DNA of 43,216 nucleotides from an uncultured Mesorhizobium sp. (GTDB lineage Bacteria > Pseudomonadota > Alphaproteobacteria > Rhizobiales > Rhizobiaceae). The stretch is from assembly GCA_937958475.1 (NCBI GenBank), contig CALFXR010000198.1:1-43216 (forward strand). The letters run 5' to 3'. The notes under the pieces are model-generated. The model did no database searches, was not told the DNA's origin, and saw only the letters and a list, made by a program, of their open reading frames with translations. Below are positions 1-7,076 of the stretch, piece by piece. Position numbers and translations under genes: made by a program. Every line of letters starts with the position of its first letter. Position 1 is the first letter of the stretch.

Positions 1-35
1 GCTATAAGCCCGCGCAACCGAACGGAACCCCATTC

Positions 36-1625
36 ATGGCCGAAACGATCGAACAGGCGGTCGCACGCCGCCGGACCTTCGCGATCATCGCGCACCCGGA
101 CGCCGGCAAGACGACACTGACGGAAAAGCTGCTGCTTTTCGGCGGCGCCATCCAGCTCGCCGGCGAGGTCAAGGCGAAGAAGGACCGCATGAACACGCGC
201 TCCGACTGGATGAAGATCGAGCGCGAGCGCGGCATCTCGGTCGTCACCTCGGTGATGACCTTCGAATACGGCGACAACGTCTTCAACCTGCTCGATACGC
301 CCGGCCACGAGGATTTCGCCGACGACACGTACCGGACGCTGTCGGCGGTGGACTCGGCCGTGATGGTCATCGACGCGGCGAAGGGCATCGAACCGCGCAC
401 GCTGAAGCTGTTCGAGGTCTGCCGCCTGCGCGACATCCCGATCGTCACCTTCGTCAACAAGATGGACCGCGAGGCGCGCAACACCTTCGAGATCCTCGAC
501 GAGATCGAAGCGAAGCTGGCGCTCGACACGGCGCCGATCACCTGGCCGATCGGCCAGGGCAAGAGCTTCTCCGGCACCTATCACCTGGCCGAGAACGCCA
601 TCCGCCACAGCGACACAGAAACCGAGCGCACAAAGGTCAACGGACCCGATTCCAACCGCGTCGCGGGCCTGCTGCCGGAAAACGAGCGCGAAGCCTTCAT
701 CGAGGAGCTGGAACTGGCGCGCGAGGCCTGCCGGCCCTTCGACCTCGGCGCCTTCCGCGAGGGCCACCTGACGCCGGTCTTCTTCGGCTCGGCGCTGAGG
801 AACTACGGCGTGCGCGACCTGATCGAGGCGCTCGGCGACTGGGCGCCGCCGCCGCGCGCGCAGGCGGCCGACAGCCGCACGGTCGAGGCGACGGAGGCCA
901 AGATGACCTCCTTCGTCTTCAAGATCCAGGCGAACATGGACCCCAACCATCGCGACCGCATCGCCTTCGTCCGGGTCTGCTCGGGCACGCTGCAGCGCGG
1001 CATGAAGGCCAAGCTGGTGCGCACGGGCAAGCAGATGAGCCTGTCGGCGCCGCAGTTCTTCTTCGCCCGCAGCCGCATCACCGCCGACGAGGCGTTTGCC
1101 GGCGACGTGGTCGGCATCCCCAACCACGGTACGCTCAGGATCGGCGACACGCTGACCGAGGGCGAGGAGATCCTGTTCCGCGGCGTTCCCAACTTCGCCC
1201 CCGAGATCCTGCGCCGCGTGCGTCTCGGCGACGCCATGAAGGCGAAGAAGCTGAAGGAAGCGCTGGAGCAGATGGCCGAGGAAGGCGTCGTCCAGCTGTT
1301 CCTGCCCGAGGACGGCTCGCCGGCGATGGTCGGCGTGGTCGGCGCCCTGCAACTCGACGTGCTCAAGGAGCGCCTGAGCGCGGAATACACGCTTCCGGTT
1401 GACTTCGAGATGGCGCGCTTCACCGTGTGCCGCTGGATCGCGGCCGACGACCCACTCGAGCTGCAGCGCTTCATGGACGCCCACCGCGGCGACATGGCGC
1501 GCGACCTCGACGGCGACCCCGTGTTCCTGGCGCCGCACGAATTCGGACTGAGATACGAGTCCGACCGCTGGAAGCAGATCCGCTTCGCCGCGATCAAGGA
1601 CTATCAGGTGCGGGACGCGGCTTGA
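36..1625 (+). CDS. prfC: Peptide chain release factor 3 (RF3)
   Basis: A 529-residue translational GTPase that in characterised bacteria recycles RF1/RF2 from the ribosome after peptide release. The N-terminal G domain shows the P-loop HPDAGKTT near residues 20-27, the switch region ERGISV, the DTPGHEDF G3 motif and NKMD near residues 141-144. Length matches the RF3 family (about 525-530). The region after the G domain keeps the RF3-type order rather than that of EF-G or the tetracycline-protection proteins. The start is the first ATG of the frame, only 35 bases into the window, so its promoter is not visible. It ends 90 bases before higB on the same strand, but a separate promoter-like element lies between them. 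Recognition is confident. Confidence 0.97.
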   Translation: MAETIEQAVARRRTFAIIAHPDAGKTTLTEKLLLFGGAIQLAGEVKAKKDRMNTRSDWMKIERERGISVVTSVMTFEYGDNVFNLLDTPGHEDFADDTYRTLSAVDSAVMVIDAAKGIEPRTLKLFEVCRLRDIPIVTFVNKMDREARNTFEILDEIEAKLALDTAPITWPIGQGKSFSGTYHLAENAIRHSDTETERTKVNGPDSNRVAGLLPENEREAFIEELELAREACRPFDLGAFREGHLTPVFFGSALRNYGVRDLIEALGDWAPPPRAQAADSRTVEATEAKMTSFVFKIQANMDPNHRDRIAFVRVCSGTLQRGMKAKLVRTGKQMSLSAPQFFFARSRITADEAFAGDVVGIPNHGTLRIGDTLTEGEEILFRGVPNFAPEILRRVRLGDAMKAKKLKEALEQMAEEGVVQLFLPEDGSPAMVGVVGALQLDVLKERLSAEYTLPVDFEMARFTVCRWIAADDPLELQRFMDAHRGDMARDLDGDPVFLAPHEFGLRYESDRWKQIRFAAIKDYQVRDAA

Positions 1626-1638
1626 CGTAAAGTGTTGC

Positions 1639-1670
1639 TTGACATCAATCGTTGAAGACGATAGGTGTCA
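1639..1670 (+). promoter_or_regulatory. Promoter/operator of higBA (nested dyad)
   Basis: A perfect -35 hexamer TTGACA lies at 1639-1644; 17 bases on, only a weak -10 (TAGGTG, 1662-1667) is seen. The same stretch is a dyad centred on base 1655: outer arms TGACA (1640-1644) and TGTCA (1666-1670), inner arms ATCGT (1648-1652) and ACGAT (1658-1662), with three bases between the arms on each side. This is what an autorepressing HigA site covering its own promoter would look like. The dyad is read directly; its role is inferred. Confidence 0.6.
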
Positions 1671-1715
1671 GCAGTCTTTACTATCGCGCATGACGTGCGA
1701 ACGGGAGGAATCAGG

Positions 1716-1994
1716 ATGATTCTGTCGTTCCGCGGTCGTTCGTTGAAGCGCTTCTGGGAGAAGAACGACGCCAGCGGGCTCAATCCGCAGCACATCAGGA
1801 AGATCGAGCAGATCCTGGACATGCTCGAACGCGCTACCCGCCCCGAGGACATGAACCTCGAAAGGCTCAGGTTCCACAGGTTGTCCGGCGAAAACCCGTC
1901 GCGCTGGTCGGTCTGGGTGAACGGCAACTGGCGTATCACCTTCTCGTTCGACGGCGAGGACGCCGTCGCGGTGGACTACGAGGACTATCACTGA
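1716..1994 (+). CDS. higB: HigB/RelE-superfamily toxin (mRNA interferase)
   Basis: A 92-residue protein of the HigB (RelE/ParE-fold) toxin family; characterised members cleave mRNA at the ribosome and are neutralised by the HigA partner encoded just downstream. The sequence begins MILSFRGRSLKRFWE and shows the family's middle motif of Arg/Leu-rich text ending in SVWVNGNWRITFSF, where the basic and aromatic residues form the active face. I chose ATG 1716 because GGGAGGA lies at 1703-1709 at good spacing; a longer frame opening at 1665 has no comparable ribosome site. The toxin-before-antitoxin order and seven-base gap to higA are typical of HigBA modules. Confidence 0.88.
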   Translation: MILSFRGRSLKRFWEKNDASGLNPQHIRKIEQILDMLERATRPEDMNLERLRFHRLSGENPSRWSVWVNGNWRITFSFDGEDAVAVDYEDYH

Positions 1995-2001
1995 CAGGAC
2001 C

Positions 2002-2328
2002 ATGACGCAGCCCCGCAAGAGCCTCCGTGATCCGAACCGTCCGCCGGTCCACCCCGGCGCGATCCTGCGCGACATCGTTCTGGACGGCGAAGGCCCGACC
2101 AAAACCGAACTCGCCGCCGCGCTGGGCATTTCACGGCAGATGCTGCACGGCATCCTGACGGAGAAGTATCCGGTCACCGTGGACATGGCCGTTCGCCTAG
2201 GCCACGTGCTGGGCAACGGCCCCGGCCTCTGGATCAGGATGCAGCAGGCGCACGATCTCTGGCATGCCGAGCGCAAGATCGACGTGAGCAAGCTGAAGGT
2301 GTTGCATAATCCGGATCGGGCCGCGTGA
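2002..2328 (+). CDS. higA: HigA-type antitoxin (XRE family HTH)
   Basis: A 108-residue helix-turn-helix protein of the HigA family. It carries the family's N-terminal signature PVHPGAILRD, followed by an XRE-type helix-turn-helix around residues 32-58 (TELAAALGISRQMLHGIL) and the conserved segment MAVRLGHVLGNGPGLWIRMQ. In known HigBA systems this protein binds and inhibits HigB and represses the operon through its helix-turn-helix. It follows the toxin gene after seven bases. The dyad overlapping the promoter upstream (centre 1655) is the natural candidate operator. About 70 bases of non-coding DNA separate it from the convergent cyclase gene. Confidence 0.9.
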   Translation: MTQPRKSLRDPNRPPVHPGAILRDIVLDGEGPTKTELAAALGISRQMLHGILTEKYPVTVDMAVRLGHVLGNGPGLWIRMQQAHDLWHAERKIDVSKLKVLHNPDRAA

Positions 2329-2397
2329 TTCCGCAGGCGCGCGCCGCGCCGCTCTCCATCACCGCCATGGACTGCCTGGTGCGCGACGCGGCGTAGC

Positions 2398-3921
2398 TCA
2401 GGCTGCGCGGCGCCCGTCCGGAACGGCGCCGACCGGCAGGTTGGCCTCGCGCATTTCCCTGACCAGCGCTTCACGACCTCCGGCCGAGGCCTGCATCGCC
2501 TCGTCGAAGACGCGGAAGGTGTTGCGGCCGGCCGCCTTTGCCGCGTAGAGCGCAACGTCGGCCTTCGAGGCGAGGTCGCGGGCGGCCTGCGCCGCCGGCG
2601 CGACGACGACGCCGATCGAGACGCCGATCTCGGCGACCCGGCCCGTCACCACGAAAGGCGTGCCCAGTTCGCGGATGATGCTCGACGACAGGGTCGACAC
2701 CTGGTCGACCGAACGCACGTCGCGCTGGATGATGGCGAACTCGTCGCCGCCGAGGCGGGCGACGGTGTCGGCGCCGGTGACGAGCGGCTTGATGCGGCGG
2801 GCGACTTCCTTGAGCAACTGGTCCCCGGCCTCATGGCCGAGCGTATCGTTGACCTGCTTGAAGCGGTCGAGATCGAGGGCCAGGAGCGCCACGCTGGTGC
2901 CGCCGCCGCCGGTCGCCGAGAGCGCCTCCTCCAGCTGCTGGTTGAAGTGGGCGCGGTTGGCGAGGCCGGTGAGCGGGTCGTGATTGGCGCGGAATTCCGC
3001 TTCGGCGCGACCCATTTCCAGTGCCGATGTGGTGCGGAGCAGGCTGCGCAGCAGATAGGCGAGGACGAAGCCGACGATGGCAAGCGCGCCCAGCATCGCC
3101 GGCAGGGTCTCGGACAGGATGAGGGCGCCCGGACGGTCCGGGTTCCAGCTGAACCAGCCCACGGTTTCGCCGCCTTCCGTCTTCAGCGGCAGACGCGCTC
3201 GAGACGCGTCGGCAGGTGCGGCTGCCGAGAACTGCGGCGCCTCGATGAAGAACTTTTCGGTGAACTGCTCGCCCAGCGCCCCGTCGAGGAAACGGACGGC
3301 GACGAGAAAGCTCTCGCTGCCAGGCTCCTGCCGGAATTCACCCTCGCCCGTTTCGGGCACGATCGCGCTGACGCCGACATAGGCCGGGCGGCCGTCGACG
3401 ATGGCGGGCTCGGCGACGTGGGGAACGGCCTCGGCATTGCCCGCCTGATGGGCGGCGAGTGCGCCCGCCGCATCGATCGCCTTCAGCCGCTCGACCAGCG
3501 GCCCGATGGCGGCACGGTCGGCGTCGAAGCGCCCGGGTGCGGTGCGGCCGCCGCCATGCATGGCGTAGAGCGGGGCGGCGGCTGGGTCGAGGATGTAGAT
3601 GCGGTCGAAGGCAGCGGCGTCGTAGAGTTCGGACGCCATATCGCTGTCGAACCAGTCGATGTCCCGTTCGGCCAGAGCGGTGATCGCCTCATCCCAAGCG
3701 GAATAGTAGTCCTGGTGCCCGGCAAGCGCTTTCATCTCCTGTGCGACCACCTGCCCGGCAAGACGCGTCTCGCGCTGCAGCGCCCGTTCGTCGCTTCGCG
3801 CCGTTGCCCACAGGACGAAGCCCGCCACCGTCGCGCCGGTGATGCAGACCGCCAGCATGACCGGCAGCACCACCCTGTACGAGAATGATAGCGTTCCGCG
3901 CTTGCCGACCCTGCCGCCCAT
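2398..3921 (-). CDS. Membrane diguanylate cyclase with CHASE4-like sensor and GGDEF domain
   Basis: A 507-residue inner-membrane signalling protein expected to make cyclic di-GMP from two GTP. Visible parts: a transmembrane helix near residues 14-38, a periplasmic domain of about 230 residues whose start (HQDYYSAWDEA, DIDWFDSDM) resembles CHASE4, a second membrane helix near residues 280-305, and a C-terminal GGDEF domain with the intact active-site motif RLGGDEF. No EAL domain follows, so no phosphodiesterase is expected. The inhibitory I-site (RxxD five residues ahead of GGDEF) reads TGAD, so product inhibition at that site is probably absent. I chose ATG 3921 because a purine-rich GAGGGGG lies just upstream. 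The gene is monocistronic and faces higA. Confidence 0.87.
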   Translation of the reverse strand: MGGRVGKRGTLSFSYRVVLPVMLAVCITGATVAGFVLWATARSDERALQRETRLAGQVVAQEMKALAGHQDYYSAWDEAITALAERDIDWFDSDMASELYDAAAFDRIYILDPAAAPLYAMHGGGRTAPGRFDADRAAIGPLVERLKAIDAAGALAAHQAGNAEAVPHVAEPAIVDGRPAYVGVSAIVPETGEGEFRQEPGSESFLVAVRFLDGALGEQFTEKFFIEAPQFSAAAPADASRARLPLKTEGGETVGWFSWNPDRPGALILSETLPAMLGALAIVGFVLAYLLRSLLRTTSALEMGRAEAEFRANHDPLTGLANRAHFNQQLEEALSATGGGGTSVALLALDLDRFKQVNDTLGHEAGDQLLKEVARRIKPLVTGADTVARLGGDEFAIIQRDVRSVDQVSTLSSSIIRELGTPFVVTGRVAEIGVSIGVVVAPAAQAARDLASKADVALYAAKAAGRNTFRVFDEAMQASAGGREALVREMREANLPVGAVPDGRRAA

Positions 3922-4116
3922 CCCACACCCCCTCATTGGATGGCCGATCCTGGCGCTGCGGCACTGAAGAAGACGTAAGGGAAGGTCTGCACCGACCGCG
4001 GAATTGCCGACGCTGGTTAAGAGAGTGCTACCGTGCCGCGCGGCGGCTATCGGGGCGCGATCGTGGCAGCGCAGCCTGTCTCCGGGCACCGCATGGGTGC
4101 GGGAGGCGCGCCCGGA

Positions 4117-4602
4117 TCACTCTCCGAGGAAGACGCGTTCCAGTTCGGCGATGTCGAACTTGACCATACGCAGCATCGCCCCGGTGACGCGGCGGACCCG
4201 GTCGCGGTCGGCATGGGCCATCATCTCGCCCATGGCGGCCGGCACGATCTGCCAGGACAGGCCGTAGCGATCACGCAGCCAACCGCATTGCTCCGCGGCA
4301 CCGCCGTCGAGGAGGCGGGTCCAGTAATGGTCGATCTCGGCCTGGTCGGCGCAGTTCACCATGAAGGAGATCGCGTGGTTGAACGGATCGAGGGGGCCGG
4401 CGCCAATCGCCATGAAAGCCTGGCCGGCAAGGGTGAATTCGACGACCTTCACCGAGCCGGCCGGGCCGCTCGGCGTGTCGGCCTCGATCGCGGTGACGCG
4501 GTCGACGCTCGATCCCGGAAAGATCGAGACGTAGAAGGTGGCGGCCTCCTCCACCCGGTCGACGAACCACAGATGCGGGGTGATCTTCGCGAGGCTCGCC
4601 AT
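4117..4602 (-). CDS. VOC-superfamily protein, PhnB/3-demethylubiquinone methyltransferase-like fold
   Basis: A 161-residue protein of the vicinal oxygen chelate superfamily, of the group often labelled PhnB-like or '3-demethylubiquinone-9 3-methyltransferase domain'. Hallmarks are the opening ITPHLWFVDRVEEAATFYVSIFPGS, the central segment FNHAISFMVNC and the near-terminal DRYGLSWQIVP. No enzymatic role has been established for most members, and despite the family name there is no SAM-binding motif. It is the last gene of a three-gene operon (two VOC proteins around a DUF1428 protein) with gaps of 14-16 bases, divergent from an HxlR regulator. About 195 bases without a gene follow before the cyclase start; I see no terminator or other clear signal there. 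Confidence 0.85.
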   Translation of the reverse strand: MASLAKITPHLWFVDRVEEAATFYVSIFPGSSVDRVTAIEADTPSGPAGSVKVVEFTLAGQAFMAIGAGPLDPFNHAISFMVNCADQAEIDHYWTRLLDGGAAEQCGWLRDRYGLSWQIVPAAMGEMMAHADRDRVRRVTGAMLRMVKFDIAELERVFLGE

Positions 4603-4618
4603 CGATGCTTCCTCCCGC

Positions 4619-4972
4619 TCAGGCGCCGACGTCGACGATGACTTCGAAGCCGCCGAAGACCAGACGGGTGCCGTCGAACGGCATGGCGACCTCGCTCATC
4701 CGCGGGTCGTTCATGATCTTCGCGTTGCCCTCGTCGCGTACGGCCCTGGATGGCCAGAACACCCAGGAAAAGACCACGCTCTCTCCCTCCTCGGCGTTCA
4801 CCGCACGATAGAAGTCGGTGACCTTTCCGGGGGACACGTCGTCGCCCCAGCATTCGACCACGCGCTCGGCGCCGGCGTCGAGCCAAAGCGCAGACATCTT
4901 CGCCGCGACCTCGCGATAGGCCTCGCGATTGCCCTGCGGCACCGGGATGACAAATCCATCGACGTAACTCAT
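4619..4972 (-). CDS. DUF1428 family protein (YbaA-like)
   Basis: A 117-residue protein matching the DUF1428/YbaA family: it opens with MSYVDGFVIPVP, has the middle block VVECWGDDV and the segment VVFSWVFWPSRAVRDEGNAK, and ends in MPFDGTRLVFGGFEV. The fold is a dimeric alpha-beta barrel (ferredoxin-like); no reaction is known. It sits between two glyoxalase-fold genes with 14- and 16-base gaps, so it is almost certainly co-transcribed with them. In many proteobacteria DUF1428 and VOC genes travel together, which suggests a shared detoxification or small-molecule role, but that is inference from neighbourhood only. Confidence 0.88.
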   Translation of the reverse strand: MSYVDGFVIPVPQGNREAYREVAAKMSALWLDAGAERVVECWGDDVSPGKVTDFYRAVNAEEGESVVFSWVFWPSRAVRDEGNAKIMNDPRMSEVAMPFDGTRLVFGGFEVIVDVGA

Positions 4973-4986
4973 TTCCGTTCCTCCCT

Positions 4987-5418
4987 TCAGGCCGCTTCAG
5001 TGGCGCCGCCCGACGCCATGGCCGCAGCGACATCCATCCACATGACTTCCCAGATATGGCCGTCGGGATCCTCGAAGGAGCGGCCGTACATGAAGCCGTG
5101 GTCCTGCTGCGGCCCGGGATCGGCGCGGCCGCCGGCGGCGACCGACTTCGCCACCATGTCGTCGACGTCGGCGCGGCTGTCGGCCGACAGGCAGATCAGC
5201 ACCTCGCTGGTGGCGCGCGCGTCGGCGATCGCCTTCGGCGTGAACTGGCGGAACTTGTCGTGGGTGAGAAGCATGACGTGGATGGTGTCGGAGAACACCA
5301 TGCCCGACGCGGTGGCATCGCTGAACTGCTCGTTCTTCACCGCGCCGATCGCCTCGTAGAAGGCGGTGGCACGGGCGAGGTCGGCGACGGGAAGGTTGAT
5401 GAAGACCATCTTCGGCAT
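4987..5418 (-). CDS. VOC family protein (glyoxalase/bleomycin-resistance fold)
   Basis: A 143-residue single-module VOC protein. The N-terminus MPKMVFINLPVADLARATAFYEAIG is the classic first beta-alpha unit, and GFMYGRSFEDPDGHIWEVMWMD near the C-terminus carries the paired His/Glu metal-ligand region seen in lactoylglutathione lyase-like proteins. Members bind a divalent metal and act on vicinal oxygen chemistry, but the substrate cannot be read from sequence. It is the first gene of the VOC-DUF1428-VOC operon, starting 97 bases from the divergent HxlR gene, whose product is the likely regulator. A GGAG-type ribosome site lies a few bases before the ATG. Confidence 0.87.
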   Translation of the reverse strand: MPKMVFINLPVADLARATAFYEAIGAVKNEQFSDATASGMVFSDTIHVMLLTHDKFRQFTPKAIADARATSEVLICLSADSRADVDDMVAKSVAAGGRADPGPQQDHGFMYGRSFEDPDGHIWEVMWMDVAAAMASGGATEAA

Positions 5419-5515
5419 CGGGGGGCTCCTTTTTCACGCGGTCGCGATTGCAGCCAGGCCTTGGTAGCGCTATCTGTTATCAAAGGCAACCTATTAGTTA
5501 GAAATAATAACCTCA
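5419..5515. promoter_or_regulatory. Divergent promoter region between VOC operon and HxlR regulator
   Basis: This 97-base gap is the only control region for the two divergent units. Its HxlR-proximal half is strikingly AT-rich compared with its surroundings and contains an inverted repeat GTTAT (5476-5480) and ATAAC (5507-5511). HxlR proteins characterised elsewhere bind such sites near their own promoters, so this dyad is a candidate operator. No convincing -35/-10 pair could be assigned. Confidence 0.45.
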
Positions 5516-6217
5516 ATGACCGAAACCAGTCGGCGACGCTATGACGACGCCTGCGCGACCGCCCACGCCATGGACCTCGTCGGCGAGCGGTGGGCGCTGC
5601 TCGTGATCCGCGAACTGATGTTTGGCCCGAAGCGCTTCAGCGATCTGCGGACCGACCTGCCCGGCATCAGCGCCAACGTGCTGACCCAGCGCCTCGAAGG
5701 CCTTGAGGCGGCCGGCATCGTGAAGCGGCGAAAGCTGCCGCCGCCCACCCCGGTGCAGCTCTACGAACTGACCGAATGGGGCGCCGAAGCCGAACCGATC
5801 TTCCAGTCGCTCGGCCGCTGGGCGGCGCGTTCGCCGCTGCACGACCCGACGCTGCCGTTCAGCGCGTCGTCGCTGTTCCTGTCGTTCCGCACCATGTTCG
5901 ATCCAGCGCGCGCGGGGGAGCTCGAGGCCTCGATCGGCTTCCGCATCGGCAAGGAGCGCTTCGTCGTGCGCATCGCGGAGGGGCGCCTGACCGCCGAGCG
6001 ACGGGCCTTCCAGAGAGCCGACGTCGTCTTCGCCGGCACGGCCGCGACGATCGCGGCGGTCGTCTACGGAGGCGTTCCGACCGCAGCGATGATCGAAGCC
6101 GGCGCGCTGGCGATCGAAGGGGACCAAGCACTCGCCGAGCGTTTCACCGGCCTGTTCCCGCTGCCGGCGAAGGCAGAACCCGGAGGTCCTGCGGTGACGG
6201 ATCCCCGCGAGGCGTAG
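5516..6217 (+). CDS. HxlR-family transcriptional regulator with C-terminal SCP2-like domain
   Basis: A 233-residue regulator. Residues about 15-105 form an HxlR winged helix: the family signature VGERWALLVIRELMFGPKRFSDL is followed by ISANVLTQRLEGLEAAGIVKRR. Residues about 120-225 look like a sterol-carrier-protein-2-type pocket (FRIGKERFVVRIAEG and the ALAIEGDQALAERFTGLF ending), giving a built-in site for a hydrophobic ligand. HxlR proteins respond to aldehydes, quinones or other reactive small molecules in several systems. Being divergent from the VOC-DUF1428-VOC operon, it most likely controls that operon and itself. The ligand is unknown. A hairpin with a short T-run lies just after the stop. 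Confidence 0.88.
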   Translation: MTETSRRRYDDACATAHAMDLVGERWALLVIRELMFGPKRFSDLRTDLPGISANVLTQRLEGLEAAGIVKRRKLPPPTPVQLYELTEWGAEAEPIFQSLGRWAARSPLHDPTLPFSASSLFLSFRTMFDPARAGELEASIGFRIGKERFVVRIAEGRLTAERRAFQRADVVFAGTAATIAAVVYGGVPTAAMIEAGALAIEGDQALAERFTGLFPLPAKAEPGGPAVTDPREA

Positions 6218-6235
6218 AATTTCCTTCCACGATGC

Positions 6236-6258
6236 CATCGCTTCGGCGATGCAGTTTT
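6236..6258 (+). terminator. Candidate rho-independent terminator after HxlR gene
   Basis: A perfect six-base stem CATCGC / GCGATG closes a stable TTCG tetraloop (6242-6245), followed after three bases by TTTT (6255-6258). It lies 18 bases after the regulator's stop codon and about 90 bases before the peroxiredoxin start. The stem is short and the T-run is not immediately adjacent, so it may be only partly efficient. Confidence 0.5.
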
Positions 6259-6350
6259 CCATTTGGATCGAGAATACGCCGCCGCGATCCTCGCCGACGG
6301 CGACTTGCGCGCTAGAATCCCGGACACGAACGAGACACGGGAGCAAGCAG

Positions 6351-7010
6351 ATGGGCCTTCGCATCAACCAGACCGCGCCGGACTTCACGGCCGACACCAC
6401 GCAGGGAACGATCCGCTTCCACGACTGGATCGGCGACGGCTGGGCCGTGCTCTTCTCGCACCCGAAGAACTTCACGCCGGTCTGCACGACCGAACTGGGA
6501 ACGATGGCGGGTGTGGCCAGCGACTTCGCCCAGCGTGGCGTCAAGATCATCGGCATCTCCGTCGACCCGGTCGAGAGCCACACCAAGTGGAAGGCCGACA
6601 TCAAGGTCGCGACCGGCCATGACGTCGACTATCCGCTGATCGGCGACAAGGACCTGAAGGTCGCCAAGCTCTACGACATGCTGCCGGAGGATGCGGGCGA
6701 GACGTCGGAAGGCCGCACGCCGGCCGACAACGCGACGGTGCGCTCGGTCTACGTCATCGGCCCGGACAAGAAGATCAAGCTGATCCTCACCTACCCGATG
6801 ACGACGGGCCGCAACTTCGACGAGATCCTGCGCGCGATCGATTCGATCCAGCTGACCGCAAAGCACCAGGTGGCGACGCCGGCCAACTGGAAGCAGGGCG
6901 ACGACGTCATCATCACCGCCGCCGTTTCCAACGAGGACGCCATCAAGCGCTTCGGCGCGTTCGACACGATCCTGCCCTACCTGCGCAAGACCAGGCAGCC
7001 CGCCGCCTGA
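6351..7010 (+). CDS. 1-Cys peroxiredoxin (Prx6 family)
   Basis: A 219-residue thiol peroxidase that reduces H2O2, organic peroxides or peroxynitrite. The peroxidatic cysteine is Cys45 in the motif PKNFTPVCTTELG, which is diagnostic of the Prx6 group. Length, the conserved YPLIGDKD block and the C-terminal dimerisation extension with NWKQGDDVII also fit Prx6. No other cysteine exists in the protein, so it must be recycled by an outside thiol. I chose ATG 6351 because the protein family begins there (MGLRINQTAPDF) and GGGAG precedes it; upstream in-frame starts add unrelated sequence. It stands alone between an HxlR gene and a convergent O-demethylase gene. Confidence 0.95.
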   Translation: MGLRINQTAPDFTADTTQGTIRFHDWIGDGWAVLFSHPKNFTPVCTTELGTMAGVASDFAQRGVKIIGISVDPVESHTKWKADIKVATGHDVDYPLIGDKDLKVAKLYDMLPEDAGETSEGRTPADNATVRSVYVIGPDKKIKLILTYPMTTGRNFDEILRAIDSIQLTAKHQVATPANWKQGDDVIITAAVSNEDAIKRFGAFDTILPYLRKTRQPAA

Positions 7011-7037
7011 CGGCGGGCCGCATCCTCCCGCGAAGAC

Positions 7038-7060
7038 GCGCCTGGCATCCTGCCGGGCGC
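7038..7060. terminator. Hairpin between convergent peroxiredoxin and O-demethylase genes
   Basis: A nine-base stem GCGCCTGGC / GCCGGGCGC (one T-G wobble on one strand) encloses the loop ATCCT in the 66-base gap between two convergent genes. There is no T-run on either strand, so intrinsic termination is uncertain. A second hairpin (GCCCGCCG / CGGCGGGC, 6998-7018) overlaps the peroxiredoxin stop codon. Confidence 0.35.
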
Positions 7061-7076
7061 GGTAGCCGCGAAGCCC

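Noticed and set aside
2833..3888. A 351-codon plus-strand frame inside the GGDEF gene
   Set aside because: No ribosome site and no motif; the minus-strand frame carries membrane helices and the GGDEF motif.
4033..4110. GC-rich inverted repeats between the VOC and GGDEF genes considered as a terminator
   Set aside because: Stems of five to six bases only and no T-run on either strand.
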